This document shows positions 1 through 8,850 of a DNA stretch of 54,390 nucleotides, one piece after another (the first letter of the stretch is position 1; each line of letters opens with the position of its first letter). Below the pieces are notes generated by a model that was given only the letters and a program-made list of their open reading frames with translations, was not told the origin of the DNA and made no database searches. The DNA lies in assembly GCA_016929775.1 (NCBI GenBank), contig JAFGIE010000059.1, positions 1 through 54,390 on the forward strand, in the 5' to 3' direction. The translations under genes and the position numbers were made by a program. Source of the DNA: Anaerolineae bacterium (GTDB lineage: Bacteria > Chloroflexota > Anaerolineae > JAFGEY01).

Positions 1-20
1 CCTCTGTGGTCATTTTCCCC

Positions 21-81
21 TCGGTAACATTATCTTTTGAGGGAATGATACCACTTCGGTAACATTTTAGCTGAGGGAATG
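21..81. repeat. Two direct copies of a 26-27 bp motif at the left edge
   Basis: Positions 21-47 and 56-81 share TCGGTAACATT at the start and GAGGGAATG at the end, 35 bp apart from copy to copy. Just upstream, positions 11-22 (CATTTTCCCCTC) partly form the reverse complement of the GAGGGAATG end, so the unit also has inverted symmetry. The AT-rich character differs from the surrounding DNA. Clustered transposase-binding repeats of this kind are typical of the ends of some insertion sequences (the IS21 family is an example), but no transposase gene is visible in the window, so this is only a suggestion. Confidence 0.5.
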
Positions 82-88
82 CGCCGTA

Positions 89-117
89 TCGACAAGCCCC
101 CCTTTCCGTGGTATACT
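89..117 (+). promoter_or_regulatory. Sigma-70-type promoter for the glycoside hydrolase gene
   Basis: TCGACA at 89-94 (five of six matches to the -35 consensus) and TATACT at 112-117 are separated by 17 bp. Transcription would start near 124. It lies directly after the second edge repeat. Confidence 0.6.
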
Positions 118-329
118 CGTATGCGCGCGGGCGGCGATCGCCGGACCGTGCTCGTACGGCGCGGGCTGCGTTGTGCCTACAGTGCAGGAGCATGTGATGG
201 CTGGATACCTGATGTGTGGGGGGACGGGATCCTGTTCGCGTTCTCCAAGATGGACGGCGTCAACGTTGTCGGAATGGGATCGCGGCAGGGCGCCTGACCG
301 TGGCAATGCAGCGCAGGTGGGGGCGCCCG
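118..329 (+). other. Leader region before the first gene
   Basis: About 200 bases between the promoter and the chosen start at 330. It contains a possible 46-codon reading frame from the ATG at 197, preceded by AGGAG at 188-192, ending with TAG at 335-337 so that it overlaps the downstream ATG at 330. That arrangement could couple translation, but the peptide has no recognisable features and may be chance. Nothing else is seen. Confidence 0.25.
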
Positions 330-1604
330 ATGCATAGGAGTGCGATCGTGCGGTTTCACCTGCGGCTGTTCGCAGCGGCGGCGCTCCTGGCAGTCGTGGC
401 GGGGAGTGTCGGCGTGGTGTTCCGCGACCCGCTGCGCGCGTGGGCCTACAGCGTGACCGGCGAGGAGGGCCTCGCGCCGCAGATCAAGGGTGTGGCCTAC
501 TATGCCGGCAACTTGGTGCGCCCGCAGCCCCGGATCGATCCAGAGATCGAGGTCCAGCACGCCGACGTCAACCCGTTCGGGATCAATACCTTTCTGCAGC
601 AGGAGGTCGAGGTCGCAAAGCGCGAGCAGTCCCTGCGCATGATCCACGAAGCGGGCTTTCGGTGGATCCGCCAAGAGTTCCCGTGGGAGGACATCGAGAT
701 CCACGGCAAGGGGGATTTCGAGGACCGCCGCTGGGAGCCCTATCGATCGGCGTGGCTCAAGTACGACAACATCGTGGATCTGGCTGAGCGGTATGAGATC
801 GAGGTCATCGCCCGCCTGAGTACACCTCCCGATTGGGCGCGCGCCGAGAACACCCCGTTCAGCGACCTGTGGCCCCCGGACGACTATGCCGACTTTGGCG
901 ATTTCGTGTACGCCGTGGTCGAGCGGTACAAGGGCCGGATCCACTACTACCAGATCTGGAACGAACCCAACCTGGTGCGCGAATGGGGTATCGTCAACGC
1001 CAGCGAGTACGCGGCGCTGCTCAAGGTGGCGTATACGCGGGCCAAGGAGGCCGATCCGGACTGCGTGATCCTGGCGGGTGCGCTGTCGGCGACGATCGAA
1101 CTGGACGCCGAAGAGTGGGGCAAGGGCGTCAACGACTTTGTGTACTTGCAGCAGCTGTACGATGCGGGCGCTGCGCCCTACTTTGACATCCTCAGCATGC
1201 AGGGGTACGGGCTCTTTTCGGGGCCCACGAACAGGCGCATGCAGGCGCGCGTGCTCAACTTTTCGCGACCGCTCTACATCCGCGAGATCATGATCGCGAA
1301 CGGCGATGCGCACAAGGCGATCTGGATCAGCGAGCTCGACTGGAGCCCAGTCCCGGAGCACCTCCCACCGGTCTATGGGCGCTACGATGAGGCTACGCGG
1401 GCCCGGTACGTGGTCGAGGCGTACGATCGCATGCACGCCGAGTGGCCCTGGATGGGCGTGGCTTGCTTTTGGTTTTTCAAGCGCGCCGACGACAGCGAGC
1501 GCGACCGCCCCGAGTACTACTTTCGCATGGTGGAGCCCGACTTTACGCCGCTTCCCGTATACGAGGCGATCAAGGCGTACACGGCTGTCTGGGCGGCGCC
1601 ATAG
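330..1604 (+). CDS. Membrane-anchored glycoside hydrolase (GH5/GH39-like TIM barrel)
   Basis: Predicted 424-residue retaining glycosidase acting outside the membrane on an unidentified glycan. Residues 11-33 or so form an N-terminal signal anchor. The barrel then shows the two clan-A glutamates: WNEPN with the acid/base Glu212, and WISELDW with the likely nucleophile Glu335. Between them are an aromatic-rich segment and a YFDILSMQGYG strand typical of these barrels. The start is uncertain: ATG at 330 puts the signal anchor right at the N-terminus, while ATG at 306 and GTG at 300 are in-frame alternatives. No carbohydrate-binding module is attached. The gene stands alone behind its own promoter and is followed after 62 bp by a MATE exporter. 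The family call is good; the substrate is unknown. Confidence 0.75.
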   Translation: MHRSAIVRFHLRLFAAAALLAVVAGSVGVVFRDPLRAWAYSVTGEEGLAPQIKGVAYYAGNLVRPQPRIDPEIEVQHADVNPFGINTFLQQEVEVAKREQSLRMIHEAGFRWIRQEFPWEDIEIHGKGDFEDRRWEPYRSAWLKYDNIVDLAERYEIEVIARLSTPPDWARAENTPFSDLWPPDDYADFGDFVYAVVERYKGRIHYYQIWNEPNLVREWGIVNASEYAALLKVAYTRAKEADPDCVILAGALSATIELDAEEWGKGVNDFVYLQQLYDAGAAPYFDILSMQGYGLFSGPTNRRMQARVLNFSRPLYIREIMIANGDAHKAIWISELDWSPVPEHLPPVYGRYDEATRARYVVEAYDRMHAEWPWMGVACFWFFKRADDSERDRPEYYFRMVEPDFTPLPVYEAIKAYTAVWAAP

Positions 1605-1666
1605 GGGGAGTGCGCGTGGCGGATGGACGCACAACGCAGGTTACCGCTGGCGTGCCGTAGCGTGAC

Positions 1667-3019
1667 ATGAACCGACTCTTTGCCCGCGCTGCCGCTCACC
1701 GGGATCTGACGCAAGGAGACCTGGCGGACTGCACCTGGAGCCTGGCGTGGCCCATTCTCGTCAGCCAATTGCTGTTCATGGTTCCTGGGCTGTACGATGC
1801 GGTATGGCTGGGCAGGCTCGGCTCTGCTGCGCAAGCGGCTGCCGGGCTGGCTACGTCGGTTCGGATCACGATGATCAGCGTGCTCATGGCGCTGAGCGGC
1901 GGGAGCGGCGTGGTGGTGGCGCGCTTTGTGGGCGCCAAGGACGCGCGCAACGCGAACCTGGCTGTGCTGCAGGGCGTGATCCTGATGGTGCTCTCTTCGG
2001 GCGCCCTGGGCGTGATCGGCTTTCTATTTGCCGAACCGCTCATGCGCATCGCGGGCGCGGACGCGACTGTATACCCCCTGGCGGTGCGCTATGCCCGGAT
2101 CCTGTTCGCCGGGCTGATCGCGATGGAGATGGTACCCAGCGTCAGCGGCATGTTGAACGCCGCAGGCGCACCCAGCGTTGGCCTGACGATGCGGCTGTGG
2201 ACCTTGGTCGTGATGCTCGTCGCCCAGCCGCTGCTCGTACACTGGCTCGGACTGGAGGGGGCGGTACTGGCCCTCGTGGGCTCGAATGCAGTCGGCATGC
2301 TGTGGGGGCTGGGCGTGCTGGTCGTGGGGCGCGCGCCGGTGCGCATCGACGTGCACGATCTGCGGGTCGACTGGTGGATGATGAGGCGCATCCTCCGCAT
2401 CTCGATCCCGGCGATCCTGCAGCGAGGCACGCCCAACCTGGCGCTCTCGCTCTTGATGCGCCTCGTCGCCAGCTATGGCGAGGCGACGCTGGCAGCGTGG
2501 GTCGTCGTCCAGCGTATCTTTAGCATCGCCCAGATCCCGTACATGGGGTTCGCCAGCGTCACCCCGGCGATGGTCGGGCAGAACCTGGGCGCCTCCCGCC
2601 CAGAGCGCGCAGAGCGCGCAGTGAGCCTGATCGCCCGCGTCGTGATCGGCATCACGGTCGTCGTGCTGGGTGGTTTGGCGCTCTTTGCCCGGCAGGCGAT
2701 GTCCCTGTTCAGCGATGACGCACAGAGCATCGCCTCAGGCGTGCAGATCATCCGGATCCTCAGCCTGGGATACCTCGCTCAGGCCTTCAACGCCGTGTAC
2801 GATGCGGCACAAGCGGGCGCGGGGGATACCGTGTCGCCGATGGCGATCAACATGCTCTCGCTCTGGCTGATCCAGATGCCGCTCGCCTTTCTCCTATCGC
2901 GCGTGCCGCAGCTGGGGGTCAACGGTGTCTGGGGCGCCCTCGTGATCGGGTGGCTTGCCCAGGCGGCGCTGATGCTGTGGCGCTATCGCAAGGGCCACTG
3001 GAAGGCGAGACGGATCTGA
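1667..3019 (+). CDS. MATE-family multidrug/Na+ or H+ antiporter
   Basis: A 450-residue, very hydrophobic protein with about 12 membrane helices, the usual MATE length. The N-terminal half begins with the family's WPILVSQLLFMVPGLYDAVW-like helix, and the second half repeats the fold (RILRISIPAILQRG, then a helix with MGFASVTPAMVGQNLGA). The conserved VGQNLGA stretch around residues 303-309 is characteristic of the second MatE repeat. The expected role is export of cationic drugs or metabolites driven by an ion gradient. The start is the ATG at 1667; the ribosome site is weak. The SDR gene follows after 24 bp, so co-transcription is likely. The substrate cannot be read from the sequence. Confidence 0.88.
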   Translation: MNRLFARAAAHRDLTQGDLADCTWSLAWPILVSQLLFMVPGLYDAVWLGRLGSAAQAAAGLATSVRITMISVLMALSGGSGVVVARFVGAKDARNANLAVLQGVILMVLSSGALGVIGFLFAEPLMRIAGADATVYPLAVRYARILFAGLIAMEMVPSVSGMLNAAGAPSVGLTMRLWTLVVMLVAQPLLVHWLGLEGAVLALVGSNAVGMLWGLGVLVVGRAPVRIDVHDLRVDWWMMRRILRISIPAILQRGTPNLALSLLMRLVASYGEATLAAWVVVQRIFSIAQIPYMGFASVTPAMVGQNLGASRPERAERAVSLIARVVIGITVVVLGGLALFARQAMSLFSDDAQSIASGVQIIRILSLGYLAQAFNAVYDAAQAGAGDTVSPMAINMLSLWLIQMPLAFLLSRVPQLGVNGVWGALVIGWLAQAALMLWRYRKGHWKARRI

Positions 3020-3043
3020 TATCCATGGGAGCAGGGAGGCAAG

Positions 3044-3763
3044 ATGGAAGGGAACGCGTTTGTCACCGGTGCAGACCGTGGCTTGGGGTATGCGCTCTGC
3101 GTAGCACTGCTGCAGCGGGGCTGGCAGGTGTTCGCCGGGCAGTACATGCCCGATTGGCCCGACCTGGCTGCGCTGGCGGGTGCGCATCCCGCGGACCTGC
3201 ACGTGGTGTCGCTGGACATCGCTGTGGCTGCCTCGGCGCGCTCCGCTGCGGAGGCTGTTGCCGCACGCGCCGACCGGATCGATCTGCTGATCAACAACGC
3301 GGGCGTGATCTCGCCGAGCGCGGACCGCACGATCCGGGAAGCGCCCGACTATGCCGAGATGCACAGGCTGTATGACGTCAACGCCCTCGGCGCCCTGCGC
3401 GTCGTGGAGGCGTTCCTGCCGCTGACGGATCGCAGCGCGATGAAGCGGCTCTGCTTTGTGTCGTCCGAAGCGGGGAGCATCGCGCGCTGCCGGCGCACGT
3501 CCTGGTACGGGTACTGCATGTCCAAGGCGGCGCTCAACATGGCGGTCAAGGTCCTGTTCAACCACCTGCGTCCCGAAGGGTATACGTTCCGGCTCTATCA
3601 TCCCGGCTGGATGCGCACGTACATGGGTGGGGAGAAAAACGATCAAGCCGACATGGAACCGGAAGAGGCGGCGGCGAAGGCGATCCCAATCTTCTTGGGG
3701 GAGCAGGAGGACAAGGACTCCCTCGTACTGGTCGACCACGAGGGACAGATCTGGCCCTGGTAA
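3044..3763 (+). CDS. Short-chain dehydrogenase/reductase (SDR)
   Basis: A 239-residue Rossmann-fold oxidoreductase of classical SDR size. The dinucleotide site is TGADRGLG at residues 8-15, the structural NNAG motif is present, and the catalytic Tyr157-x3-Lys161 pair (YCMSK) follows a serine-containing strand (CFVSSEAGS). The cofactor is probably NAD(P)H; the substrate is unknown. GGGAGG lies about 5 bases before the ATG and fixes the start. It sits just behind the MATE gene and before a change of transcription unit. The SDR C-terminal substrate loop is acidic (DQADMEPEEAAAKA). Nothing is abnormal. Confidence 0.85.
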   Translation: MEGNAFVTGADRGLGYALCVALLQRGWQVFAGQYMPDWPDLAALAGAHPADLHVVSLDIAVAASARSAAEAVAARADRIDLLINNAGVISPSADRTIREAPDYAEMHRLYDVNALGALRVVEAFLPLTDRSAMKRLCFVSSEAGSIARCRRTSWYGYCMSKAALNMAVKVLFNHLRPEGYTFRLYHPGWMRTYMGGEKNDQADMEPEEAAAKAIPIFLGEQEDKDSLVLVDHEGQIWPW

Positions 3764-3807
3764 TCGGATCTGCGCCCCACTGCCGTGCAGAGCCGGCGAA
3801 CATGGTG

Positions 3808-3813
3808 TATAAT
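3808..3813 (+). promoter_or_regulatory. -10 element upstream of the RelA/SpoT homologue
   Basis: A perfect TATAAT hexamer lies 45-100 bases before the possible starts of the RSH gene. No convincing -35 is seen 17 bp upstream (GTGCAG). It would drive the rel-phoB-phoR unit. Confidence 0.45.
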
Positions 3814-3911
3814 GCCAAGTAGGAGCAGCAGGCGCCAGCTGGGCGGGACACGGGCACGTGAACCACTGGCGCCAGGTTGGGCTGTACATGGACAGGACAC
3901 AGGTCGATCCG

Positions 3912-6053
3912 ATGGATATCACGACAATCATCCAAGAGGCGAGCACCTACCTGCCCCAACCTGATCTGGATCTCGTGCAGCGGGCGTATGACCGCACCGC
4001 TGCGGCGCTCACAGCAGGCGAGGACGGGCTGCATCACGCGTTGAGTGTGGCGCAGAGCCTGGTGCAACTCGGGCTTGACGCGCCGACCATCGCCGCCGGG
4101 CTGTTGCGGAACATCGTCGACGACTCAGACACGACGGTCGATGACCTGCGCGCCGAGTTCGGCGCCGAGGTAGCGCGCTTGGTCGGCGGCATGACCAAGC
4201 TGACCGGGATCGACGAGACGATCGGCGATGGGGGAGAGCGGCGCTCCGATCACGATGCGGAGAACCTGCGCAAAATGCTGCTCGCCGTGGTCGACGATCC
4301 GCGCGTGATCGTGGTGCGACTGGCGGATCGGCTGCACGAGATGCGCGCGCTGAAAGCGGTCGACGACCCAGAGCGGCGGCGACGCGTCGCACGCGAGACG
4401 CTGGATATCTTTGCCCCGTTGGCGGGACGCCTGGGCATGTACCAGTTCAAGTGGGAGCTGGAGGACCTCGGGTTCCGTCACGTAAACTCCCAGGCGTACG
4501 TCGACATTGCCGAGCGGTTGAGCGAACAGCGCGCGGAGCGCGAGCGCCAGGTCGACGCGTTCATCGCGCGCATCCGCGAGGCATTGACCGATGAGGGGTT
4601 CGCCGAGTTCGAGGTCGTCGGACGGCCCAAGCACATCTACTCCATCTACCGCAAGATGGAGCGCAAGGGCGTGCCTTTCGAGCAGATCTATGACGTGCGC
4701 GCAGTGCGGATCATCGTGCAGACGGTGCCCGAGTGTTACCACGCGCTGGGCGTGATCCACAGTCTGTGGCGCCCCATCCCGGGCGGCTTTGACGACTATA
4801 TCGCCTCGCCCAAGGACAACTCGTACCAGTCGCTGCACACCGACGTGGTCGCCGAGGATGGCAAGACCCTCGAAGTCCAGATCCGGACCCAAGAGATGCA
4901 CGAACTTGCCGAGCTGGGCATCGCCGCTCACTGGAAGTACAAGGAGCGGCGCCGACAGACGGACGAGATGTTCGAGCAGCGGATCAAGTGGCTCCAGTCG
5001 GCGCTCGCGGGCCCGCACGACGAGGATGCGCAGGCTTTCGTTGACCTGATGCGGGACGAGATCTTTCGCGATCAGGTGTACGTGTTCACCCCCAAGGGGA
5101 AGGCGATCGAGCTGCCGGTCGGGGCGTCGCCGATTGACTTTGCGTACGCGATCCACACCGAGGTGGGCCATCGGTGCCGCGGGGCCAAGGTGAACGGGCG
5201 GTTAGTGAGTCTGAATCACCAGCTCGCGAACGGCGACCGGGTCGAGATCTTGACCACCAAGCGGGGCGGACCGAGCCGCGACTGGCTGAACCCCGACCTG
5301 GGGTACCTGCGCACGACGCGTGCGCGGCAAAAGGTGCGCCAGTGGTTCCGGCGGCAGGCGCGCGAGCAGAACATCGAGCGCGGGCGCGAGCTGGTCGAAC
5401 GCGAGCTGCGCCGGCTCAGCCTCGATCAGCTCAAGCTGGAAGAGGTCGCCCAGCTGTTCCGCAAGGACGACAACTATGACGAGTTCTTTGCCAAGGTCGG
5501 CACTGGCGACATCCAACCCTCGACGATCGCCACCAAGCTGTCGGATGCGTTCGCCAAGGAGGATGACCTGTGGCTCCCGCCCGCCAGCGCGCCGGCGCGA
5601 CCGATGCTCGACACCAACATCCGCGTCAAGAACGTCGGCAACCTGCTGACCAACTTGGCACACTGCTGTAACCCTGTGCCTGGCGACCCGATCATCGGCT
5701 ATATCACGCGCGGGCGCGGCGTGACGATCCATCGCAAGGACTGTCCGAACATCCTGCGCACGGAAGAGCGCGAGCGCCTGATCGAGGTCGACTGGGGGAT
5801 GGAGAAAAAGACCTATCCCGTGCGCGTGCGCATCCGGGCCTACGATCGCATGCGGTTGCTGCGCGACATCGGCGAAGTGCTGGGCAACGAGGATGTGGGA
5901 ATGACCAGCGCCGACATTATCACGCACAAGGACCAGAACCTGGCGACGTTTACAGTGGTGATGGAGGTAACCGACATGTCGCAGTTGAGCCGCGTGCTCT
6001 CCAAGCTGGAGGCCCTGCCCAACGTCCTGGAAGCGCGGCGGATCAGTGGATAG
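3912..6053 (+). CDS. relA: RelA/SpoT homologue, probable (p)ppGpp synthetase with degenerate hydrolase domain
   Basis: A long RSH protein (713 residues from ATG 3912; GTG 3858 and ATG 3888 are alternatives) making (p)ppGpp. Domain order: HD-type hydrolase fold, nucleotidyltransferase, TGS ([14 protein letters not shown]), a conserved Cys region (HCCNPVPGD, then HRKDC) and a C-terminal ACT. The hydrolase HD dyad, normally in LLHDVVEDT, reads LLRNIVDDS here (codons CGG AAC at 4107-4112). The first metal-site His (HHALSVAQ) and the later RLADRLHEM Asp are kept. In the synthetase, the position of RFKD in bifunctional enzymes or EFDD in E. coli RelA reads GFDD (4785-4796). Both changes point to a synthetase-only enzyme. 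It overlaps the PhoB-like gene by 8 bp. The hydrolase loss is seen in sequence; its consequence is inferred. Confidence 0.9.
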   Translation: MDITTIIQEASTYLPQPDLDLVQRAYDRTAAALTAGEDGLHHALSVAQSLVQLGLDAPTIAAGLLRNIVDDSDTTVDDLRAEFGAEVARLVGGMTKLTGIDETIGDGGERRSDHDAENLRKMLLAVVDDPRVIVVRLADRLHEMRALKAVDDPERRRRVARETLDIFAPLAGRLGMYQFKWELEDLGFRHVNSQAYVDIAERLSEQRAERERQVDAFIARIREALTDEGFAEFEVVGRPKHIYSIYRKMERKGVPFEQIYDVRAVRIIVQTVPECYHALGVIHSLWRPIPGGFDDYIASPKDNSYQSLHTDVVAEDGKTLEVQIRTQEMHELAELGIAAHWKYKERRRQTDEMFEQRIKWLQSALAGPHDEDAQAFVDLMRDEIFRDQVYVFTPKGKAIELPVGASPIDFAYAIHTEVGHRCRGAKVNGRLVSLNHQLANGDRVEILTTKRGGPSRDWLNPDLGYLRTTRARQKVRQWFRRQAREQNIERGRELVERELRRLSLDQLKLEEVAQLFRKDDNYDEFFAKVGTGDIQPSTIATKLSDAFAKEDDLWLPPASAPARPMLDTNIRVKNVGNLLTNLAHCCNPVPGDPIIGYITRGRGVTIHRKDCPNILRTEERERLIEVDWGMEKKTYPVRVRIRAYDRMRLLRDIGEVLGNEDVGMTSADIITHKDQNLATFTVVMEVTDMSQLSRVLSKLEALPNVLEARRISG

Positions 6054-6780
6054 CACCGGGCACGAGCGGCACGGGATCCCCAAGATCCTGATCATCGAGG
6101 ATGACCCCACCTTGCTGGAGACCCTCGCGTACAACCTCGCCCGGCAGGAATACGAGGTTCACAGCGCCGCCGACGGGGTGACGGGCCTGGAGATGGCGCG
6201 TGCAGAGCAACCCGACCTGATCGTGCTCGACCTCATGCTTCCCGGGATCGATGGACTCGAGGTATGCCGCATTGTGCGTCAGGAGATGAGCACACCGATC
6301 CTGATGCTCACCGCACGCACCGAAGAGATCGACAAGGTGGTTGGCCTCGAAGTGGGCGCAGACGACTATATGACCAAGCCGTTCAGCGTGCGCGAGCTGC
6401 TGGCGCGGGTGAAGGCGCTGCTGCGCCGCGTGCGCCTGACGCGCGAAGCGCTGGTGACTGGGGACGAGAGCCCCGACCGTGAGGTGCTGTCGCACGGCGG
6501 GATCGAGATCGATCTGACCCGGCGAGAGGTGACCTGCGATCGACAGACGGTGCGCCTCAAACCCAAAGAGTTCGATCTGCTCACTTTCCTGGTCCGTAAC
6601 CGGGGAATGGCCCTCTCGCGCGACCTGATCCTGGAGCGGGTCTGGGGCTGGGACTATGACGGGGGCACGCGGACTGTGGACGTGCACGTCCGCTGGCTGC
6701 GCGAGAAGCTAGAGCGAGACCCCAGCGAACCCACGCGGATCATCACCGTGCGTGGAGTAGGCTATCGCTTCGAGACATAG
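6046..6780 (+). CDS. phoB: PhoB-like OmpR-family response regulator
   Basis: A 244-residue DNA-binding regulator. The receiver domain (residues about 8-125) has the acidic pair IIEDD, the phosphoacceptor Asp62 in VLDLMLPG, the switch Thr in MLTARTEE and the Lys of TKPF. The winged-helix effector domain (about 150-244) has the usual [12 protein letters not shown] and GVGYRFE ends. The start is GTG 6046, which overlaps the rel stop. The PhoR-like kinase follows after 19 bp and the first pst operon after that, which strongly suggests phosphate control. Its predicted targets are the 11-bp repeats found at 13200, 23929, 27759 and 34446. The specific name PhoB is inferred from the neighbours. Confidence 0.85.
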   Translation: MDSTGHERHGIPKILIIEDDPTLLETLAYNLARQEYEVHSAADGVTGLEMARAEQPDLIVLDLMLPGIDGLEVCRIVRQEMSTPILMLTARTEEIDKVVGLEVGADDYMTKPFSVRELLARVKALLRRVRLTREALVTGDESPDREVLSHGGIEIDLTRREVTCDRQTVRLKPKEFDLLTFLVRNRGMALSRDLILERVWGWDYDGGTRTVDVHVRWLREKLERDPSEPTRIITVRGVGYRFET

Positions 6781-6799
6781 GATCACCGGGGAGGTCGCG

Positions 6800-8674
6800 T
6801 TGCTCAGTCGCATCCGCTGGCGGATCGCCATCCCATACGTGTCGCTGATCCTGGCGGTCGCCGTGGTCACCGTGGTCTATGCGTCGGCGATCGTGCGGCA
6901 GGTCACGCTGGGCGATCTGCGGGCCCAGCTCGTCGGCGAGGGCAAGTTGATCGGCGATGCGGTCGCACCGAGCCTCGGCGACCTCACGGGGCCCGAGAAC
7001 CTAGACCCTGCCGCGAACCGCTACGCCAGGCTGGTCGGGGCGCGTGTGACGCTGATCGCGCCCGACGGCGCCGTCGTCGGCGAGTCCCATCAGAGCCGGC
7101 TCCAGATGGACAATCACCTCTATCGGCCCGAAGTGCAGGCTGCGCTCCGCGAAGGGGAGGGCAGCAGTATCCGGTTCAGCGATACGGTCGGCTATGATAT
7201 GATGTATGTCGCCGTACGGATCGACCGCGACGGTGTGCCGTTGGGCATCGCGCGTGTGGCCCTGCCCTTGAGCAGCGCCCGCGCCCAGATCGCGCAGCTG
7301 CGCCGGACGCTGATCGTCGGTTCGCTGGTCGCGACTGTGTTGGCGGCGGCGTTGGCGATCGCGATCGCCGAGCGGATCGTGCGTCCTGTGCGCCGCCTGA
7401 CGGGGGTCGCCGAGCGCTTGGCGAGCGGGGACCTGAACGCGCGCCTGCTCCCATCGGGGCGCGACGAAGTGGCGCAGCTGACCCGGGCCTTTAACAACAT
7501 GGCGGACCAGCTGCGCACCCAGATGGGAACGCTGGCACGCGAGCAAAGCCGCCTTGCCGCCGTGCTGGAGAACGCGGCGATCGGGATCATGATCACCGAT
7601 GCACAGGGCCAGGTCAGCTTGGTCAACCCCGCTGCTGCACGGCTGCTGGGCACGTCGCCCGACAAGGCCCTCGGGCTCTCGTTCGCACAGGCGGTCCGCT
7701 ACCATCAATTGATCGAGCTCTGGCAGCGCTGCCGGGACGACCAAGTGGAGCAGAGCGGCGTCGTCGAGATCGCGCTCCAGGACCTGTTCTTGCAGGCGAT
7801 CGTCAAGCCGTTCCACGAGGGGGACGTCCCCGGCTACCTGATCCTGCTCCAGGACCTGACGCGCGTCCGCCGGCTGGAGACCGTCCGGCGTGACTTTATC
7901 AGCAACATCTCGCACGAGCTGCGCACGCCCCTGGCGGGGCTGAAGGCGCTGGTGGATACGCTGCGGGACGGGGCGCTCGAGGATCCGCCCGCCGCGCAGC
8001 GATTCCTCGACCGCATGGAGGTCGAGGTCGATGCCCTGACGCAGATGGTCGAGGAGCTCCTCGAGCTGTCGCGGATCGAGTCGGGCAAGATCCCGCTGCG
8101 CCTGCGCCCGACGCCGCTCGCAGAGGTGATTGCGCCCACGGTCGAGCGGCTGCGTCCCCAAGCCGAGCGCGCAGAGGTGGCGCTGGTGGTCGACCTGCCT
8201 CCCGACGCCAAGCCTGTTCTCGTCGATGCGGAGCGTGTGCAGCGCGTGGTGACGAACTTGATGCACAATGCGATCAAGTTCACGCCAGCGGGGGGGCGTG
8301 TGCGGGTGACGGCACGTGACCCGCGCGTGGCGACCGAGGGCCCGCTTCCAGCACAGGTGCGCGCCCTGGAGCGCGGCAGCTGGACCATCGTCGCCGTACA
8401 CGACAACGGGATCGGCATCGACCCAGACGACCTGCCGCGCATTTTCGAGCGCTTCTACAAGGCCGATCGCGCGCGCAGCAGCGGCGGGACCGGACTGGGC
8501 TTGGCGATCGCCAAGCACATCGTGCAGGGACACGGGGGACAGATCTGGGCGGATAGTCCCTCGGCAGGGCCCTTCTGGGAGACGGGCGGCGGCGACGCGG
8601 GATCTGGCGAGCGCTCGGACCCGCGGCGGCGCGGAAGCACGTTCTATCTCACCCTGCCTGTCGCCTTCCCATAG
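6800..8674 (+). CDS. phoR: PhoR-like sensor histidine kinase (HAMP-PAS-HisKA)
   Basis: A 624-residue membrane kinase, partner of the preceding regulator. TM1 lies near residues 10-32, an extracytoplasmic domain of about 130 residues follows, and TM2 is near 168-188. HAMP (IVRPVRRLTGVAERLASGD) and a PAS domain (about 250-345) come next. The HisKA box SHELRTPL carries His372, and the HATPase part shows NLMHNAIKF, DNGIGI and GTGLGLAI. A Gly/Asp/Arg-rich insertion (about 585-610) interrupts the end of the ATPase domain. The start is TTG 6800 behind GGGGAGG. The large periplasmic sensor domain differs from that of E. coli PhoR, which lacks one; PhoR/ResE types with such domains are common elsewhere. 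Phosphate sensing through Pst/PhoU is inferred from context. Confidence 0.85.
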   Translation: MLSRIRWRIAIPYVSLILAVAVVTVVYASAIVRQVTLGDLRAQLVGEGKLIGDAVAPSLGDLTGPENLDPAANRYARLVGARVTLIAPDGAVVGESHQSRLQMDNHLYRPEVQAALREGEGSSIRFSDTVGYDMMYVAVRIDRDGVPLGIARVALPLSSARAQIAQLRRTLIVGSLVATVLAAALAIAIAERIVRPVRRLTGVAERLASGDLNARLLPSGRDEVAQLTRAFNNMADQLRTQMGTLAREQSRLAAVLENAAIGIMITDAQGQVSLVNPAAARLLGTSPDKALGLSFAQAVRYHQLIELWQRCRDDQVEQSGVVEIALQDLFLQAIVKPFHEGDVPGYLILLQDLTRVRRLETVRRDFISNISHELRTPLAGLKALVDTLRDGALEDPPAAQRFLDRMEVEVDALTQMVEELLELSRIESGKIPLRLRPTPLAEVIAPTVERLRPQAERAEVALVVDLPPDAKPVLVDAERVQRVVTNLMHNAIKFTPAGGRVRVTARDPRVATEGPLPAQVRALERGSWTIVAVHDNGIGIDPDDLPRIFERFYKADRARSSGGTGLGLAIAKHIVQGHGGQIWADSPSAGPFWETGGGDAGSGERSDPRRRGSTFYLTLPVAFP

Positions 8675-8700
8675 CGCAAGTGGTACGCCCCGGAACGGAG

Positions 8701-8726
8701 GCTGGCGCTCGTGCCTGTGCGCCAGC
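8701..8726 (+). terminator. Hairpin after the kinase gene
   Basis: GCTGGCGC at 8701-8708 pairs perfectly with GCGCCAGC at 8719-8726, with a 10-base loop. A flanking GGTACG/CGTACC pair extends it. There is no T-run, so factor-independent termination is uncertain. Confidence 0.4.
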
Positions 8727-8775
8727 GTAGGCACGTACCGCGCGGGCTGAGGCCCGAGGGCCCGAGGTCGCGCTT

Positions 8776-8804
8776 TTGTTCCTGTGTTCCAGGCGTGCTA
8801 TAAT
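8776..8804 (+). promoter_or_regulatory. Promoter of pst operon 1
   Basis: TTGTTC at 8776-8781, a 17-bp spacer and a perfect TATAAT at 8799-8804 preceded by TGC (extended -10). Transcription would start near 8811, which rules out translation starts at 8776 and 8803 and points to GTG 8851. No 11-bp Pho-type repeats are visible here, unlike operon 2. Confidence 0.65.
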
Positions 8805-8850
8805 GCGTCGCTGCGATTCCGAGCCCATCGATCGAAGAACGGACACAACC

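Noticed and set aside
21..81. A CRISPR array at the left edge
   Set aside because: Only two imperfect copies with an 8-bp gap, no spacers of regular length and no cas genes nearby.
8803..8805. ATG at 8803 as the start of the first pstS
   Set aside because: It overlaps the perfect -10 hexamer at 8799-8804, so it would lie upstream of the transcript start; GTG 8851 gives a normal lipoprotein signal.
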